Positions 20,336-30,855 of a stretch of 64,000 bases of DNA are shown here, piece by piece (the first letter of the stretch is position 1; the number at the start of each line of letters is the position of its first letter). A program made the position numbers and the translations under genes. Below the pieces are notes generated by a model that saw only the letters and a list, made by a program, of their open reading frames with translations, had not been told where the DNA came from and ran no database searches. The stretch lies in the NCBI RefSeq assembly GCF_000308295.2, contig NZ_HG326653.1, forward strand, positions 511,901 through 575,900. The letters are read 5' to 3'. This DNA comes from Afipia birgiae 34632 (GTDB taxonomy: Bacteria; Pseudomonadota; Alphaproteobacteria; Rhizobiales; Xanthobacteraceae).

Positions 20336-22204
20336 ATGCAGACATTCGACGTCATTGTGATCGGGGGGGGGCACGCCGGCTGCGAAGCGGCGGCAGCGTC
20401 TGCGCGCATGGGTGCGAAAACTGCGTTGGTCACCCATCAATTTGCGACCATCGGCGCGATGTCCTGCAATCCGGCCATCGGAGGCCTTGGAAAGGGCCAT
20501 CTGGTCCGGGAGATCGACGCCCTCGACGGCCTGATGGGCCGGATCGCGGACCGGGGCGGCATCCAGTTCCGGGTTTTGAACCGCCGCAAAGGGCCCGCCG
20601 TCCGTGGTCCTCGCGCCCAGATTGACCGCAAGCTTTATGCGGCCGCGATGCAGGCCGAAATCCGGGAAACGCCCAACCTGATCGTGATTGAGGGCGAGGC
20701 TGACGAGCTATTGCTCTCTGAGGGCCGAGTTTGCGGGATTCGCCTCGGCGACGGTCGGGAATTCGCCGTAGGCGCGGTAGTTGTGACCACCGGGACCTTT
20801 TTGCGGGGCCTGATCCATCTGGGCGAGAAGAATTGGCCGGCGGGACGGGTCGGAGAGGCCCCGGCGATGGGTCTCTCAAGATCTTTCGAGCTTGCCGGAT
20901 TTGTTCTGGGTCGCCTGAAGACCGGAACGCCGCCGCGCCTCGATGGCTCGACCATCGATTGGTCTGCGGTCGAAATGCAGCCGGGGGACGACCCAATCGA
21001 GCCGTTTTCGGTGCTGACCGACCGGATCACGACCCCACAGATCGAATGCGGGATCACCCGGACCACCAACGCCACCCATGAGGTCATCCGCGCCAATGTC
21101 CATCGCTCGCCGATGTATTCCGGCCAGATCAAGAGCACCGGCCCGCGTTATTGCCCGTCCATTGAGGACAAGATCGTCCGTTTCGGCGACCGCGACGGCC
21201 ACCAGATCTTCCTGGAGCCCGAAGGGCTCGACGACACCACGGTTTACCCCAACGGGATCTCCACATCGCTGCCGGAAGAGGTTCAGCAGGCCATTCTGGC
21301 CAGCATTCCCGGCCTCGAGCAGGTGAAAATGGTCCGTCCGGGCTATGCCATCGAATACGATCACGTCGATCCACGTGAACTGGAGCCGACCCTGCAAACC
21401 CGACGGGTGCCGGGGCTTTTCCTGGCCGGGCAGATCAATGGCACCACCGGCTATGAAGAAGCCGGTGCGCAGGGGCTTGTGGCCGGGTTGAATGCCGCGA
21501 TTCTCGCCGGGGGCGGAAAGCCCGCTGTGTTCGACCGGGCTGACGGCTATCTCGGGGTGATGATCGACGACCTGACGTCGCGCGGCATCACCGAGCCGTA
21601 CCGGATGTTCACCTCGCGCGCCGAGTATCGTTTGACGCTGCGCGCGGACAACGCCGATCAGCGCCTGACCGACCGGGGTATTGCGCTCGGCTGTGTAGGC
21701 GCGGAGCGGGCAGGGCGGCATGCCGGCAAGATGGAAGCACTTAACGCCGCAAAATCGTTGGCGAAATCGCTCTCGGTGACGCCCAACGAGGCCGCAAAGC
21801 ACGGCCTGATGCTCAATCACGACGGTCAGCGCCGCACGGCGTTCGAAATGCTGGCGTATCCCGAGGTGGAATGGGCCAACATCACGTCAATATGGCCGCA
21901 GCTCAACGCAATCGATCCGAAGATCGCGGTCCATCTGGAGATCGACGCCAAATACGACGTCTATCTCGCCCGCCAGGCTGCAGATGTGCAGGCCTTCCGC
22001 CGCGACGAGGGACTGGTTCTGACCGATGTGGACTACAGCGCTGTCCCGGGCCTCTCGAACGAGGCGCGGCAGAAGCTCGAAAAGGTGCGGCCGCGGACCA
22101 TCGGGCAGGCGGGCCGGATCGAGGCAATGACCCCTGCGGCGCTGGCCATTCTCGCGGCCTATTTACGCCGCGAGGCGCGCCGATCCTCAGCGGCTTCGGC
22201 ATAG
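20336..22204 (+). CDS. mnmG: tRNA uridine-5-carboxymethylaminomethyl modification enzyme MnmG
   Basis: FAD-dependent partner of MnmE (old name gidA). 622 residues: dinucleotide-binding [16 protein letters not shown] at the N-terminus, the signature [34 protein letters not shown] and the C-terminal helical domain. I chose ATG 20336 ([11 protein letters not shown]). The frame is open to ATG 20258, but that extension would be translated through the parS palindrome and has no similarity. The frame starts 110 bases after mnmE stops. Confidence 0.97.
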   Translation: MQTFDVIVIGGGHAGCEAAAASARMGAKTALVTHQFATIGAMSCNPAIGGLGKGHLVREIDALDGLMGRIADRGGIQFRVLNRRKGPAVRGPRAQIDRKLYAAAMQAEIRETPNLIVIEGEADELLLSEGRVCGIRLGDGREFAVGAVVVTTGTFLRGLIHLGEKNWPAGRVGEAPAMGLSRSFELAGFVLGRLKTGTPPRLDGSTIDWSAVEMQPGDDPIEPFSVLTDRITTPQIECGITRTTNATHEVIRANVHRSPMYSGQIKSTGPRYCPSIEDKIVRFGDRDGHQIFLEPEGLDDTTVYPNGISTSLPEEVQQAILASIPGLEQVKMVRPGYAIEYDHVDPRELEPTLQTRRVPGLFLAGQINGTTGYEEAGAQGLVAGLNAAILAGGGKPAVFDRADGYLGVMIDDLTSRGITEPYRMFTSRAEYRLTLRADNADQRLTDRGIALGCVGAERAGRHAGKMEALNAAKSLAKSLSVTPNEAAKHGLMLNHDGQRRTAFEMLAYPEVEWANITSIWPQLNAIDPKIAVHLEIDAKYDVYLARQAADVQAFRRDEGLVLTDVDYSAVPGLSNEARQKLEKVRPRTIGQAGRIEAMTPAALAILAAYLRREARRSSAASA

Positions 22205-22213
22205 GCGCATCTC

Positions 22214-22870
22214 ATGGCCAAACCGGCCCTCGTTTCCATTCCAGCCTCGGACAAGGCGGCGGCTTTGGCGCTGACTCCTGTTTCACGTGAAACAGGAGCC
22301 CGTCTCGATCGCTATGTCGATCTCCTGGTGCAGTGGCAGGCCAAGACGAATCTGATCGCGCCCTCCACGCTTCCGCAGCTCTGGACCCGGCACGTCTCCG
22401 ATTCGCTTCAACTGCTGGACTTGGCTCCCAACGCCCGTCGTTGGCTGGACTTTGGCAGCGGCGGTGGTTTTCCCGGCGTAGTGCTGGCCTGTGCGATGGC
22501 CGAGCACGAAGGCGCAAACGTCCAGCTGGTGGAGCGCAACGCCAAGAAGGCCGCATTTCTTCGAGAGGCATTGCGGGTGACCGGCGCTGCCGGCTCAGTT
22601 GTCCTCGCTGACATCGGGGATTATGTGGATAGTTTGCAGACGCCGGTCGATTGCATCACTGCCCGCGCAGTTGCTCCACTACATATGTTGCTGGGTTTTG
22701 CTGCGCCTCTGGTGCAGCAAGGCACCAAGGCCTTGTTCCTAAAGGGACAAGATGTAGAGGCCGAATTGACGGAAGCTACTAAATACTGGAATATAGAGCC
22801 TCTTCTTCATCCCAGTCGCACCGGCGGACACGGTTGGATCGTCGAACTCAATGCGATTGAGCGGCGATAA
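22214..22870 (+). CDS. rsmG: 16S rRNA (guanine-N7) methyltransferase RsmG
   Basis: Methylates G527 of 16S rRNA using SAM (old name gidB). The SAM-binding motif WLDFGSGGGFPGVVLA is around residue 75-90, and VQLVERNAKKAAFLREA and ARAVAPLHMLL follow. 218 residues is normal. It starts 9 bases after mnmG. Residues 22-28 (PVSRETG) are encoded by a perfect parS palindrome, so this coding segment is constrained by ParB binding too. Confidence 0.96.
   Translation: MAKPALVSIPASDKAAALALTPVSRETGARLDRYVDLLVQWQAKTNLIAPSTLPQLWTRHVSDSLQLLDLAPNARRWLDFGSGGGFPGVVLACAMAEHEGANVQLVERNAKKAAFLREALRVTGAAGSVVLADIGDYVDSLQTPVDCITARAVAPLHMLLGFAAPLVQQGTKALFLKGQDVEAELTEATKYWNIEPLLHPSRTGGHGWIVELNAIERR
22275..22298. promoter_or_regulatory. 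parS: parS centromere site 2, extended palindrome inside rsmG
   Basis: The core TGTTTCACGTGAAACA (22279-22294) is identical to site 1; CTCC before and GGAG after extend it to a 24-bp perfect palindrome. It lies within rsmG codons 21-29 and is about 2.0 kb from site 1. Confidence 0.95.
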
Positions 22871-22891
22871 GGCGTCCAGCAACAACAAGGC

Positions 22892-23758
22892 ATGGCCACG
22901 CACATGGTTGGCATCGACGGAATTTTTCAAGACGAGAACGGCGCGACAGCCCAGCGGGGCCATCCCCGGATTCTGGCGCTCGCCAATCAGAAGGGTGGCG
23001 TCGGCAAGACCACGACCGCCATCAATCTCGGAACTGCCCTCGCGGCTATCGGCGAGCGGGTGCTGATCGTCGATCTCGATCCGCAGGGCAACGCCTCAAC
23101 GGGACTTGGCATCGACCGGCGCAATCGCAACTGCTCGACCTACGACGTGCTGATCGGCGAGGCCAAGCTGCGCGAAGCAATCATTCCAACCGCGGTCCCT
23201 CGCCTGCACATCGCGGCATCGACCATGGATCTGTCGGGCCTTGAACTTGAACTCGGCACCACGCGCGACCGCGCGTTTCGCCTGCGCGATGCGATCGCCG
23301 AACTCAACGTCAATGTCGCGCCCGACACCGACTACACCTATGTGCTGGTCGATTGTCCGCCGTCGCTCAATCTCATCACCGTCAATGCCATGGCGGCGTC
23401 GCACGCGATTCTCGTGCCGCTGCAGTGTGAGTTCTTCGCGCTCGAAGGCCTGTCGCAGTTGCTGCAGACCGTCGAGCAGGTTCGCTCGACGCTGAATCCG
23501 ACGCTGTCGATTCACGGCATCGTGCTGACGATGTTCGACTCGCGCAACAACCTGTCGAACCAAGTTGTCGCCGATGTGCGACAGTTCATGGGCAACAAAG
23601 TCTACAACACCATGATCCCGCGTAACGTGCGTATCTCCGAAGCACCGTCTTACGGAAAGCCGGTGCTGGTTTACGATCTCAAATGCGTCGGCAGCGATGC
23701 GTATCTGAAACTCGCGACCGAAGTGATTCAGCGCGAACGCGAGCTGCGTTCGCACTGA
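22892..23758 (+). CDS. parA: Chromosome partitioning ATPase ParA
   Basis: Walker-type ATPase that moves ParB-parS complexes and thus new origins. 288 residues: deviant Walker A KGGVGKTT at 34-41 with signature Lys, LIVDLDPQGNASTGLG, and DYTYVLVDCPPSLNLIT. A 25-residue N-terminal extension precedes the ATPase core, as in alphaproteobacterial chromosomal ParA. ATG 22892 is preceded by a weak purine stretch; a second Met at codon 5 is possible. It is followed by parB after 75 bases. Confidence 0.97.
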   Translation: MATHMVGIDGIFQDENGATAQRGHPRILALANQKGGVGKTTTAINLGTALAAIGERVLIVDLDPQGNASTGLGIDRRNRNCSTYDVLIGEAKLREAIIPTAVPRLHIAASTMDLSGLELELGTTRDRAFRLRDAIAELNVNVAPDTDYTYVLVDCPPSLNLITVNAMAASHAILVPLQCEFFALEGLSQLLQTVEQVRSTLNPTLSIHGIVLTMFDSRNNLSNQVVADVRQFMGNKVYNTMIPRNVRISEAPSYGKPVLVYDLKCVGSDAYLKLATEVIQRERELRSH

Positions 23759-23833
23759 AATATTATTGTGTGTAGTTGAGGTCGGGCTGAAGCGATGTCG
23801 GGAGTGCGTGGGTTGAGTGCAAGGGAGACGGCA

Positions 23834-24715
23834 ATGGCCGACGAGCGTTCGCGATTGGGTCGCGGTCTTGCAAGTCTGATTGGCGATGTCGGCGGCGAAG
23901 CTGCTCACGTCGATCGTCCCGCGCGCACGCCGCGCCGCGTTCCGATTGAATTTCTCAAGGCCAATCCGCGCAATCCGCGCCGCACGTTTTCCGATGTCGA
24001 GCTCGACGAGTTGTCGGCCTCGATCAAGCAGCACGGCGTGATTCAGCCGATCGTGGTCCGGTCGGTGAAGGGCGCGACGGATCGTTTCGAGATCATTGCC
24101 GGCGAACGTCGCTGGCGCGCGTCGCAGCGCGCGGGTCTGCATGATGTGCCGATCGTCACCACCGAGGTGAACGACAGTGACGCGCTCGAGATCGCGATCA
24201 TCGAGAACGTACAGCGCTCGGATTTGAACGCGATGGAAGAAGCGCAGGGCTATCACGCGCTTGCCGCCGAGTTCAAACGCAGCCAGGAGGATATCGCCAA
24301 GATCGTCGGCAAGAGCCGCAGCCATGTCGCCAACATGATGCGTCTGACCAAACTGCCGGATCAGGTTCAGGCTTATATCGCCGAAGGCAAGCTGTCCGCC
24401 GGACACGCGCGCGCGCTGATCAATCTGCCGGATGCCGCAGCGGCTGCGAAGCGGATCGTCGAGGAAGGTCTGAACGTGCGTCAGACCGAAGCACTCGCGC
24501 ATGAAGAGGGTGTGCCGGAGCGCAAGCCGCAGAAGGCGCGCGGGGCGGCGCCTGCAAAAGATCCTGACACCATCGCGCTTGAAAAGCGCGTCAGCGATGT
24601 GCTCGGCCTGAAGGTGAGTGTCGATCACCGCAATCCCGGCGGCACGGTGCAGATCAAGTACACCGATCTCGATCAGCTTGACGAGATTTTGCGGCGGCTT
24701 GAAGCAGGTAAATAA
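23834..24715 (+). CDS. parB: Chromosome partitioning protein ParB
   Basis: CTP-dependent clamp that loads at parS and recruits ParA and SMC. 293 residues: N-terminal LGRGLASLIGD (ParA-contacting region), VPIEFLKANPRNPRRTF, CTP-binding GERRWRA at 90-96, IIENVQRSDLNAMEEAQGY, the parS-reading helix-turn-helix (EDIAKIVGKSRSHVANMMRL), and a C-terminal dimer domain. I chose ATG 23834 (MADERSRLG) with AAGGGAGA just upstream instead of the frame's earlier ATG at 23795. It converges with holA; a hairpin covers the junction. Confidence 0.97.
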   Translation: MADERSRLGRGLASLIGDVGGEAAHVDRPARTPRRVPIEFLKANPRNPRRTFSDVELDELSASIKQHGVIQPIVVRSVKGATDRFEIIAGERRWRASQRAGLHDVPIVTTEVNDSDALEIAIIENVQRSDLNAMEEAQGYHALAAEFKRSQEDIAKIVGKSRSHVANMMRLTKLPDQVQAYIAEGKLSAGHARALINLPDAAAAAKRIVEEGLNVRQTEALAHEEGVPERKPQKARGAAPAKDPDTIALEKRVSDVLGLKVSVDHRNPGGTVQIKYTDLDQLDEILRRLEAGK

Positions 24716-24749
24716 AAACTAGCAACGACGGGGGTATTAGCCCCGTCGT
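24714..24749 (-). terminator. Hairpin terminator between parB and holA
   Basis: ACGACGGGG and CCCCGTCGT form a 9-bp stem around a 7-base loop that contains the holA stop codon. On the minus strand it is followed by AGTTTTTATT, so it should end holA transcripts; it may also act on parB. Confidence 0.8.
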
Positions 24750-25765
24750 CGTGCATTGACGGCAATCGCGAGCAGCGCGCGTTGTGCGATGACTTCAGCC
24801 AGCGACGATTGCTTGCGCATGTCGAACGCAGCGTCAGCCAGTTGCGCCATGACCCGCGCCATGCGCTCCGCGCTGGTGTTTCGCAGCGCTGTCTCGACCA
24901 GCGACTTGCGCGAGAAATGCAGCCGCGGAAATCCGCTCTCGAGCGCGTCGAGTTCGCTGCGGCCTTCCTCGATCGACAGCCGCGCCTTGTGCAGCAGCGC
25001 TGCGTGGCGCTGCGCGGACATGATGATCAGGCCGGGGTAAGTCCCGGCCGCCATGGCTTTGGTGAACATGGTTTCGACGTCAGCGGCGCGCCCGGCAAAG
25101 GCGTTGTCAACAATGGGATCGAGCGCCATACCGGAGGCGTCGGTGACGATGGCGACTACATCGTCCAGCGTAACCTCACGCTGGCCATGGGCATAAAGCG
25201 CGACTTTACGAATTTCGTTGCGCGACGCCTGCCGGTCGCCGCCGAGCAGTGACGTCAGCGCAACGCGCGCGTCGGGCGCGATCGTCAGATTCGAAGCGCG
25301 CAACTCGTCGTCGATCAGCCTGGCAAGATCGCGCTCGGTGTCTGCATAGCAGGCGATGGCGACAGCGCTCTTCGCCTTCTCGCAGGCCTTGCGTAAGGGC
25401 GCGTCCGGACGCAACTCGCCGGCCTCGATCACGATACGGCAATCCTTCGGCTGCATCTCCGCAAGCGTATCGATACCGCTGGCGAAACTGCGCGATCCGG
25501 CCCTGATGCGGATTGCCCGGCGTCCGCCGAACAGCGGCACCGTCATGGCTTCCTCGACAAGACGCGACGGCTCGGCGGCGAGTTCGTCGCCGTCCATGCG
25601 CACCAGTGAAAATGGATCGTTCGGATCATCGACGGCGGACGCCATCAGGCTGTCGGCGCGTTCGCGAACCAGGCCGGTGTCGGGACCATACAGCAGGATG
25701 ATCGGCCGCGACGGATCGGGCCGGGCCAGAAACGCGTCGATTTCTTTCCCGCGAAGCGCGACCAC
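24737..25765 (-). CDS. holA: DNA polymerase III delta subunit
   Basis: Clamp-loader subunit that opens the beta clamp. The 342-residue protein fits the HolA family: an N-terminal PIILLYGPDTGLVRERADSL where the nucleotide site is degenerate, FSLVRMDGDEL, VPLFGGRRAIRIR, and the C-terminal collar domain. It comes after lptE in leuS-lptE-holA, a conserved alphaproteobacterial order; the gap is 18 bases. Its stop codon is in the loop of a terminator hairpin. Confidence 0.92.
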   Translation of the reverse strand: MVALRGKEIDAFLARPDPSRPIILLYGPDTGLVRERADSLMASAVDDPNDPFSLVRMDGDELAAEPSRLVEEAMTVPLFGGRRAIRIRAGSRSFASGIDTLAEMQPKDCRIVIEAGELRPDAPLRKACEKAKSAVAIACYADTERDLARLIDDELRASNLTIAPDARVALTSLLGGDRQASRNEIRKVALYAHGQREVTLDDVVAIVTDASGMALDPIVDNAFAGRAADVETMFTKAMAAGTYPGLIIMSAQRHAALLHKARLSIEEGRSELDALESGFPRLHFSRKSLVETALRNTSAERMARVMAQLADAAFDMRKQSSLAEVIAQRALLAIAVNARRRG

Positions 25766-25783
25766 AATTATCTCGATTGTCGA

Positions 25784-26338
25784 TCAGGTGCCGGCGACGA
25801 AAAACGATGCAAGCCGCTGGCTGATGTTGTCGGCGATCACCTTGGCGGCACGATCCTCGGCATCGCGCAATCCGCGTGAGCGGGCGAAGCGCTGCTGCTG
25901 ACCCGGAATGTCATAGGACACGCGCGAGAACGTCGTTCCGGTCAGCACCGTCTTGTCGGTGGCGTTGTCCTTCAGTTCGTAAGTCACATCGATACCGTAG
26001 TTCTCGATGTCGGGCCGCGCAGTGATGGGGTCGACAATGATCGATAGCCGCGATGTGCTGACGCGCATCAGGAGGCGGTGGGTCTGAGGGCCACCGACAG
26101 CGCTGCCGTACATGCTGAACATCAGCGAATTGCGGATCTCGACGCCAAGCCGCGCCTCGCGCGAACCGTTGGGCAGGTTGAGCGGAGGAACCTCGACGCC
26201 CTGCAGTTTTTCCCGTAACGCCGATCCGCCGCTTGCGCTGCGCTCGCCATACATCGGCTGGAAGCATCCGGCCGTCAGGGCCGCAAGGGCAGCCACGGCC
26301 ACGAGCCGGGCTGCGATGCGCGTATCAAACCACGACAT
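25784..26338 (-). CDS. lptE: LPS-assembly lipoprotein LptE
   Basis: Outer-membrane partner of LptD in lipopolysaccharide insertion. 184 residues with a lipoprotein signal: basic start, hydrophobic [13 protein letters not shown] with the lipobox Cys at about residue 24, then YGERSASGG. The rest fits the short LptE fold ([11 protein letters not shown]-type region, [20 protein letters not shown]-like strand). The start overlaps the 3' end of leuS by 14 bases. Position between leuS and holA supports the call. Confidence 0.87.
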   Translation of the reverse strand: MSWFDTRIAARLVAVAALAALTAGCFQPMYGERSASGGSALREKLQGVEVPPLNLPNGSREARLGVEIRNSLMFSMYGSAVGGPQTHRLLMRVSTSRLSIIVDPITARPDIENYGIDVTYELKDNATDKTVLTGTTFSRVSYDIPGQQQRFARSRGLRDAEDRAAKVIADNISQRLASFFVAGT

Positions 26339-28958
26339 TCACGATCCTCTGCGGAACGACGATGACTTTTCGGGGAGATTTCCCGTCCAAGGCCGATTTT
26401 ACTGCATCGAGTGCCAAAACGGCAGCCTCAATTTCCTCGTTGGAAGCATTTCGGGCCACCGTGACATCCGCGCGCTTCTTGCCATTAACCTGCACCGGCA
26501 GCGCAATTGTGTCGTCGACCAGCAGTTTGGGCTCGATTTTAGGCCATTCCGCCTCGGAAACCAGCCCCGAATGCCCCAGCACCTGCCAGCACTGCTCGGC
26601 CAGATGCGGCATCATGGGCGAGATCAACCGGGCCAGGATGTCGAACGCCTCCCGGGCCGCAGTTGCGACAGCCGGGCTGGCTTCCAGCAATTTCGCTGGT
26701 CCATCGACGACATCGGCCAGCGCCCCCACAAAGGCATAGAGCTTGGCAATCGCGGTGTTGAAGCGCAGCCGCTCGATCGAGGTCGAGATATCCGCAAGAG
26801 TGCGGTGAGCGATGCGGCGCAGCGCCAGCGCCTCCTCGGAACCGTCGTTGTCCGCGGGGGTGCCGGGTTTCGGCAAATGCCGAGCTGCGGTGTTCACCAG
26901 CCGCCAGACCCGCTGCACGAAGCGGCTTGCGCCCTGAACGCCTTCCTCGCTCCAGATCACGTCGCGGTCGGGCGGCGAGTCGGACAGCATGAACCAGCGC
27001 GCGGTGTCGGCGCCATAGGCGCCGATGATGTCGTCGGGATCGACAGTGTTGCGCTTCGACTTCGACATCTTTTCGATCGGGCCGATCTCGACGGACTCTT
27101 TTGTCGTCAGCAATGTCGCGCGTCGCTTGTCGCCGACGGTTTCGATGTTGATCTCCGCAGGTGAAGCGAAGGTGCCGTCCTGTTTTTTGTAGGTTTCGTG
27201 CACCACCATGCCCTGCGTGAACATGCCGGCGAACGGCTCGTCCATGCCGACATGTCCCGTCGCCCTCATCGCGCGGGTGAAGAAGCGCGAATACAAAAGA
27301 TGCAGGATCGCGTGTTCGACGCCGCCGATATACTGATCAACCGGCATCATGTGGTTGGCCACAGCAGGTGTCGTTGGCGCGTTCTCGTTCCACGGGTCGG
27401 TGAAGCGCGCGAAGTACCACGACGAATCGACGAACGTATCCATCGTGTCAGTTTCGCGCGTAGCCTTGCCGCCGCATTGCGGGCAGGCGACGTGCTTCCA
27501 GGTCGGATGATGGTCGAGGGCGTTGCCCGGCTTGTCGAACGTCACATCCTCCGGCAGCACCACCGGCAGATCCGAGTCCGGTACCGGCACGACATCGCAT
27601 TTCGGGCAATGGATAACGGGGATCGGGCAACCCCAGTAGCGTTGCCGTGAAATACCCCAGTCGCGCAGGCGGAAGTTGACCTGTCGCTCGCCGACAGGCG
27701 CGTTGCCGCGTGTCGTGCTTTCGAGGCGCTTCGCGACCTCTTCCTTCGCTGCTTCGATGGTCATGCCGTCGAGGAAGCGTGAATTGATCATGCGCCCTTC
27801 GCCGTCATAGGCGGCGTCCGTAATGACAAACGTCTTCGGATCCTGACTTTCGGGACACACGACGGGCGTGTTGCCGAGATTGTATTTGTTGACGAAGTCG
27901 AGGTCGCGCTGATCGTGCGCGGGGCAGCCAAAGATCGCGCCGGTGCCGTATTCCATCAGAACGAAGTTGGCGACATAGACCGGCAGCTTCCAGTCCGGAT
28001 CGAACGGATGGATCGCCTTGATGCCGGTGTCGAAGCCCTGTTTCTCGGCGGTATCGATGATTTCCTGCGCGGTGCCCTGACGCTTCGTCTCGGCGATGAA
28101 TTCGGCGAGCTTCGGATTTTTCAGCGCTGCCGCCTGCGCCAGCGGATGATCGGCCGCGATCGCCATGAACTTGGCGCCGAACAGCGTATCGGGACGCGTC
28201 GTGAAAACCCTGAGTTCGCTTTCGCCGGTCGGTGCGCTTGCCTGATCAAGAGCAAAGCGAATCAGCATGCCCTCGGACCTGCCGATCCAGTTGCGCTGCA
28301 TCAGCCGCACCTTGTCCGGCCAGCGGTCCAGCGTATCCAGCGCGTCGAGCAGTTCCTGCGAGTACTTTGTGATCTTGAAGACCCACTGGTTCATCTCGCG
28401 CTGTTCGACCACAGCGCCGGAGCGCCAGCCGCGCCCGTCGATCACCTGCTCGTTGGCGAGCACGGTCATATCGACCGGGTCCCAGTTGATCTTGCGCTTT
28501 TCGCGCTCGGCCAGTCCGGCCTTCATGAAATCAAGAAACATCTTCTGCTGATGTTTGTAGTAGCTCGGATCGCATGTCGCAAATTCGCGCGACCAGTCGA
28601 GCGACAGCCCCATGGTCTGGAGCTGCTTTTTCATCGCGGCGATGTTGTCGTAGGTCCACGCTTTCGGAGCGACCTTGCGTTCGATCGCGGCGTTCTCCGC
28701 CGGCAGACCGAAAGCATCCCATCCCATCGGATGCAGCACGTTATAGCCTTTGGCGCGCATGTAGCGCGCGACCACGTCGCCCATGGTGTAGTTGCGAACG
28801 TGACCCATGTGGATGCGCCCCGACGGATAGGGGAACATCTCGAGCACATAATATTTCGGCCTGGGGTCGTCGTTGCGCGTCGCGAAGATGGCGCGCTCAT
28901 CCCAGAGCTTCTGCCACCGCGGTTCGGATTCGCGGGCGTTATAGCGTTCGGTCGTCAT
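26325..28958 (-). CDS. leuS: Leucyl-tRNA synthetase
   Basis: Charges tRNA-Leu. 877 residues with the class I signatures: [18 protein letters not shown] (HIGH-type HMGH), the editing domain with [21 protein letters not shown], zinc-like [10 protein letters not shown] and CPQCGGKA segments, and [14 protein letters not shown] (KMSKS). I chose ATG 28958 (MTTERYN) over an upstream in-frame start without similarity. First gene of leuS-lptE-holA on the minus strand. Confidence 0.98.
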   Translation of the reverse strand: MTTERYNARESEPRWQKLWDERAIFATRNDDPRPKYYVLEMFPYPSGRIHMGHVRNYTMGDVVARYMRAKGYNVLHPMGWDAFGLPAENAAIERKVAPKAWTYDNIAAMKKQLQTMGLSLDWSREFATCDPSYYKHQQKMFLDFMKAGLAEREKRKINWDPVDMTVLANEQVIDGRGWRSGAVVEQREMNQWVFKITKYSQELLDALDTLDRWPDKVRLMQRNWIGRSEGMLIRFALDQASAPTGESELRVFTTRPDTLFGAKFMAIAADHPLAQAAALKNPKLAEFIAETKRQGTAQEIIDTAEKQGFDTGIKAIHPFDPDWKLPVYVANFVLMEYGTGAIFGCPAHDQRDLDFVNKYNLGNTPVVCPESQDPKTFVITDAAYDGEGRMINSRFLDGMTIEAAKEEVAKRLESTTRGNAPVGERQVNFRLRDWGISRQRYWGCPIPVIHCPKCDVVPVPDSDLPVVLPEDVTFDKPGNALDHHPTWKHVACPQCGGKATRETDTMDTFVDSSWYFARFTDPWNENAPTTPAVANHMMPVDQYIGGVEHAILHLLYSRFFTRAMRATGHVGMDEPFAGMFTQGMVVHETYKKQDGTFASPAEINIETVGDKRRATLLTTKESVEIGPIEKMSKSKRNTVDPDDIIGAYGADTARWFMLSDSPPDRDVIWSEEGVQGASRFVQRVWRLVNTAARHLPKPGTPADNDGSEEALALRRIAHRTLADISTSIERLRFNTAIAKLYAFVGALADVVDGPAKLLEASPAVATAAREAFDILARLISPMMPHLAEQCWQVLGHSGLVSEAEWPKIEPKLLVDDTIALPVQVNGKKRADVTVARNASNEEIEAAVLALDAVKSALDGKSPRKVIVVPQRIVNVVV

Positions 28959-29056
28959 CGGATCGGTCGTCTGCCAAAGGGGACAAGGAGGCGGCAGACT
29001 AGCCACAAAAGACCGCGACGGGTCAACGCTTTAGGCGCAAATATAGCCCGCGCCGC

Positions 29057-30748
29057 CTAGCCGGCCAGCGAAACCGGCTGGTCAGCAGACCGGATCAGGC
29101 CGTGCTCGACGACCGCGTTCCTGCCCCGGCGTTTGGCCGCATAAAGCGCGGCGTCCGCGGCCTCGATCAGGTCATCCTGGGGCTGGGCGTGGCCCGGCGC
29201 GATGGTGGCGACGCCGACACTGACGGTAACGGTCTGGCCAGGACTGGTGAGGTGCGGAATCGCGAGACCTTCCACCGTCGCGCGCACCTGCTCGCCGACC
29301 TGCATGGCATGTGTGGGGTCGCTGCTGGGCAGCAACAGGCAGAATTCCTCACCGCCGTAACGGGCCGCGAAGCCGCTGCATGAATTGGCGATCGCCGCCA
29401 GCACCTCGCCGACCCGCTTGAGGCAGATGTCGCCTTCCGGATGACCGTAAGTGTCGTTGAACAATTTGAAGTGATCGACGTCGATCATCAGCACCGAAAG
29501 CCGTCCGTCGGACTGCAGCGCCTTCATCCACTCGAATTCGAGCCGGCTCTGGAACCCGCGGCGGTTGGCCAGACCGGACACAAGATCGAGCGACGCAATG
29601 ACGGTCAGCCGGTCGTTGGCAGCGGCCATCGCGCGTTCGCGCTCGGACAGTTGCGACGCCATCGCGTCGAACGCCTTTGCGAGCGGTACGAACTCAGACG
29701 GCAACGTCGCATTGGATGCCCTCGCTGACAATTCACCGCGGCCCAGCCGGTGGGCCATGTCGGTCATCATGCGGACGGGCCGCATGATGAGACGCTCGCC
29801 GGCGAACCATGCGCCCAGCAATGTCATGAGTCCGACCAGGCCAAGCTGAATATAGGCGTTTACAATATCGCGATTGATGTCACCCAGCAGGACGGACTGG
29901 TTGATGCTGACGATCATGCGGGCGCGTGTGCCGGTGACGCGGGCGAACGACACGGCTTTCCGCTCGCCATCGGCGGATTCGAAGGAGATTGATCCGTATT
30001 CGCGATCGAGATTGATTTCACGCAACGTGACGGCTTCGAGGAGCGAAGTGTCCTTGAGCTTTTGCCCGATCAGGTTCGCGCTCTCGGGCGGAGAGGCCAA
30101 AATCGTTCCTGTTCCGTCGACGAGAACAACCGACACGCCGGAGCGCCCGCCTCGGTTGGTCAGAAGCTGCGACATCCATTTCAGGTCAATTGCCGCGATC
30201 ACCACGGACTCCTGCCCGCCGTTCACGGCGGAGACCGGATAGGCTGCGATCAGCGTCGGAAGAGCGGTGATGCGGCTCTGGATGTAATCGCTGAGGACGA
30301 ATTCATGAAGCTCGCGCGCCTTGCGGACATAGTCGCGATCGCTGAGGTCGAACCCGACGATATCCGTCTTTGTCGAACAATCGATCTTGCCCTCCGGGCC
30401 AATGATCGAAATGTTTCTGATCCAGGGCAAATCAACACGGAGACTTGCGCGCATGACCGCGCAACCGCGGCCCTGTTGAGCTGCAGCGGCGTAGATATAG
30501 GCTGAGGATTTCACGACGGCCTGGACCGTCGAAATGATTTCGCGCTGCGCGTCGGCGGTATGTTTTGCAAGCTCCGATAGCTCGGTTGCAGCCTGTGCGA
30601 CCTGTCTGGAGCGTGTATCCTCGAGCACCCGAACGCGATCCAGCATCAGCGGAACGACGAGAATCAATGCCAGAATCACGAGACGCGCGCGAATCCCGAT
30701 AAGCGCCTTGAGTTTTGACGTTTTGCGGCCGAAGCTGGCGATTGACAT
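29057..30748 (-). CDS. Membrane sensor diguanylate cyclase (Cache-like domain, HAMP, GGDEF)
   Basis: Makes cyclic di-GMP from two GTP at the inner membrane. 563 residues: TM1 at about 20-40 (LVILALILVVPLML), a periplasmic sensor of ~260 residues in the style of a double Cache domain (contains STKTDIVGFDLSDRDYVRKA, a pattern of this domain), TM2 (about 285-305), HAMP-like RPVRMMTDMAHRLGRGELSARA, a short coiled coil (ERERAMAAANDRL), then GGDEF with active-site GGEEF. The inhibitory I-site RxxD five residues before is replaced by SCSG, so product inhibition is likely absent. ATG 30748 follows AAGGGAATA; a TTG at 30772 is less likely. The ligand is unknown. Confidence 0.9.
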   Translation of the reverse strand: MSIASFGRKTSKLKALIGIRARLVILALILVVPLMLDRVRVLEDTRSRQVAQAATELSELAKHTADAQREIISTVQAVVKSSAYIYAAAAQQGRGCAVMRASLRVDLPWIRNISIIGPEGKIDCSTKTDIVGFDLSDRDYVRKARELHEFVLSDYIQSRITALPTLIAAYPVSAVNGGQESVVIAAIDLKWMSQLLTNRGGRSGVSVVLVDGTGTILASPPESANLIGQKLKDTSLLEAVTLREINLDREYGSISFESADGERKAVSFARVTGTRARMIVSINQSVLLGDINRDIVNAYIQLGLVGLMTLLGAWFAGERLIMRPVRMMTDMAHRLGRGELSARASNATLPSEFVPLAKAFDAMASQLSERERAMAAANDRLTVIASLDLVSGLANRRGFQSRLEFEWMKALQSDGRLSVLMIDVDHFKLFNDTYGHPEGDICLKRVGEVLAAIANSCSGFAARYGGEEFCLLLPSSDPTHAMQVGEQVRATVEGLAIPHLTSPGQTVTVSVGVATIAPGHAQPQDDLIEAADAALYAAKRRGRNAVVEHGLIRSADQPVSLAG

Positions 30749-30855
30749 CGGTATTCCCTTGCCCCACGCCAACCCTACAAAAAAGGGTTCAAAGACCCTT
30801 TCTTGAATTCGATAAAAATCGAATGATCCCTAATTTTTAACGCAGGTTTGCATCG

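Noticed and set aside
23096-24628. A 510-codon open frame on the minus strand antisense to parA and parB
   Set aside because: The plus strand encodes complete, motif-bearing ParA and ParB. The antisense frame has biased low-complexity Arg/His/Asp-rich composition typical of shadow frames in high-GC DNA.
27915-29060. A 381-codon plus-strand frame opposite leuS
   Set aside because: Antisense to a complete leucyl-tRNA synthetase and without similarity.
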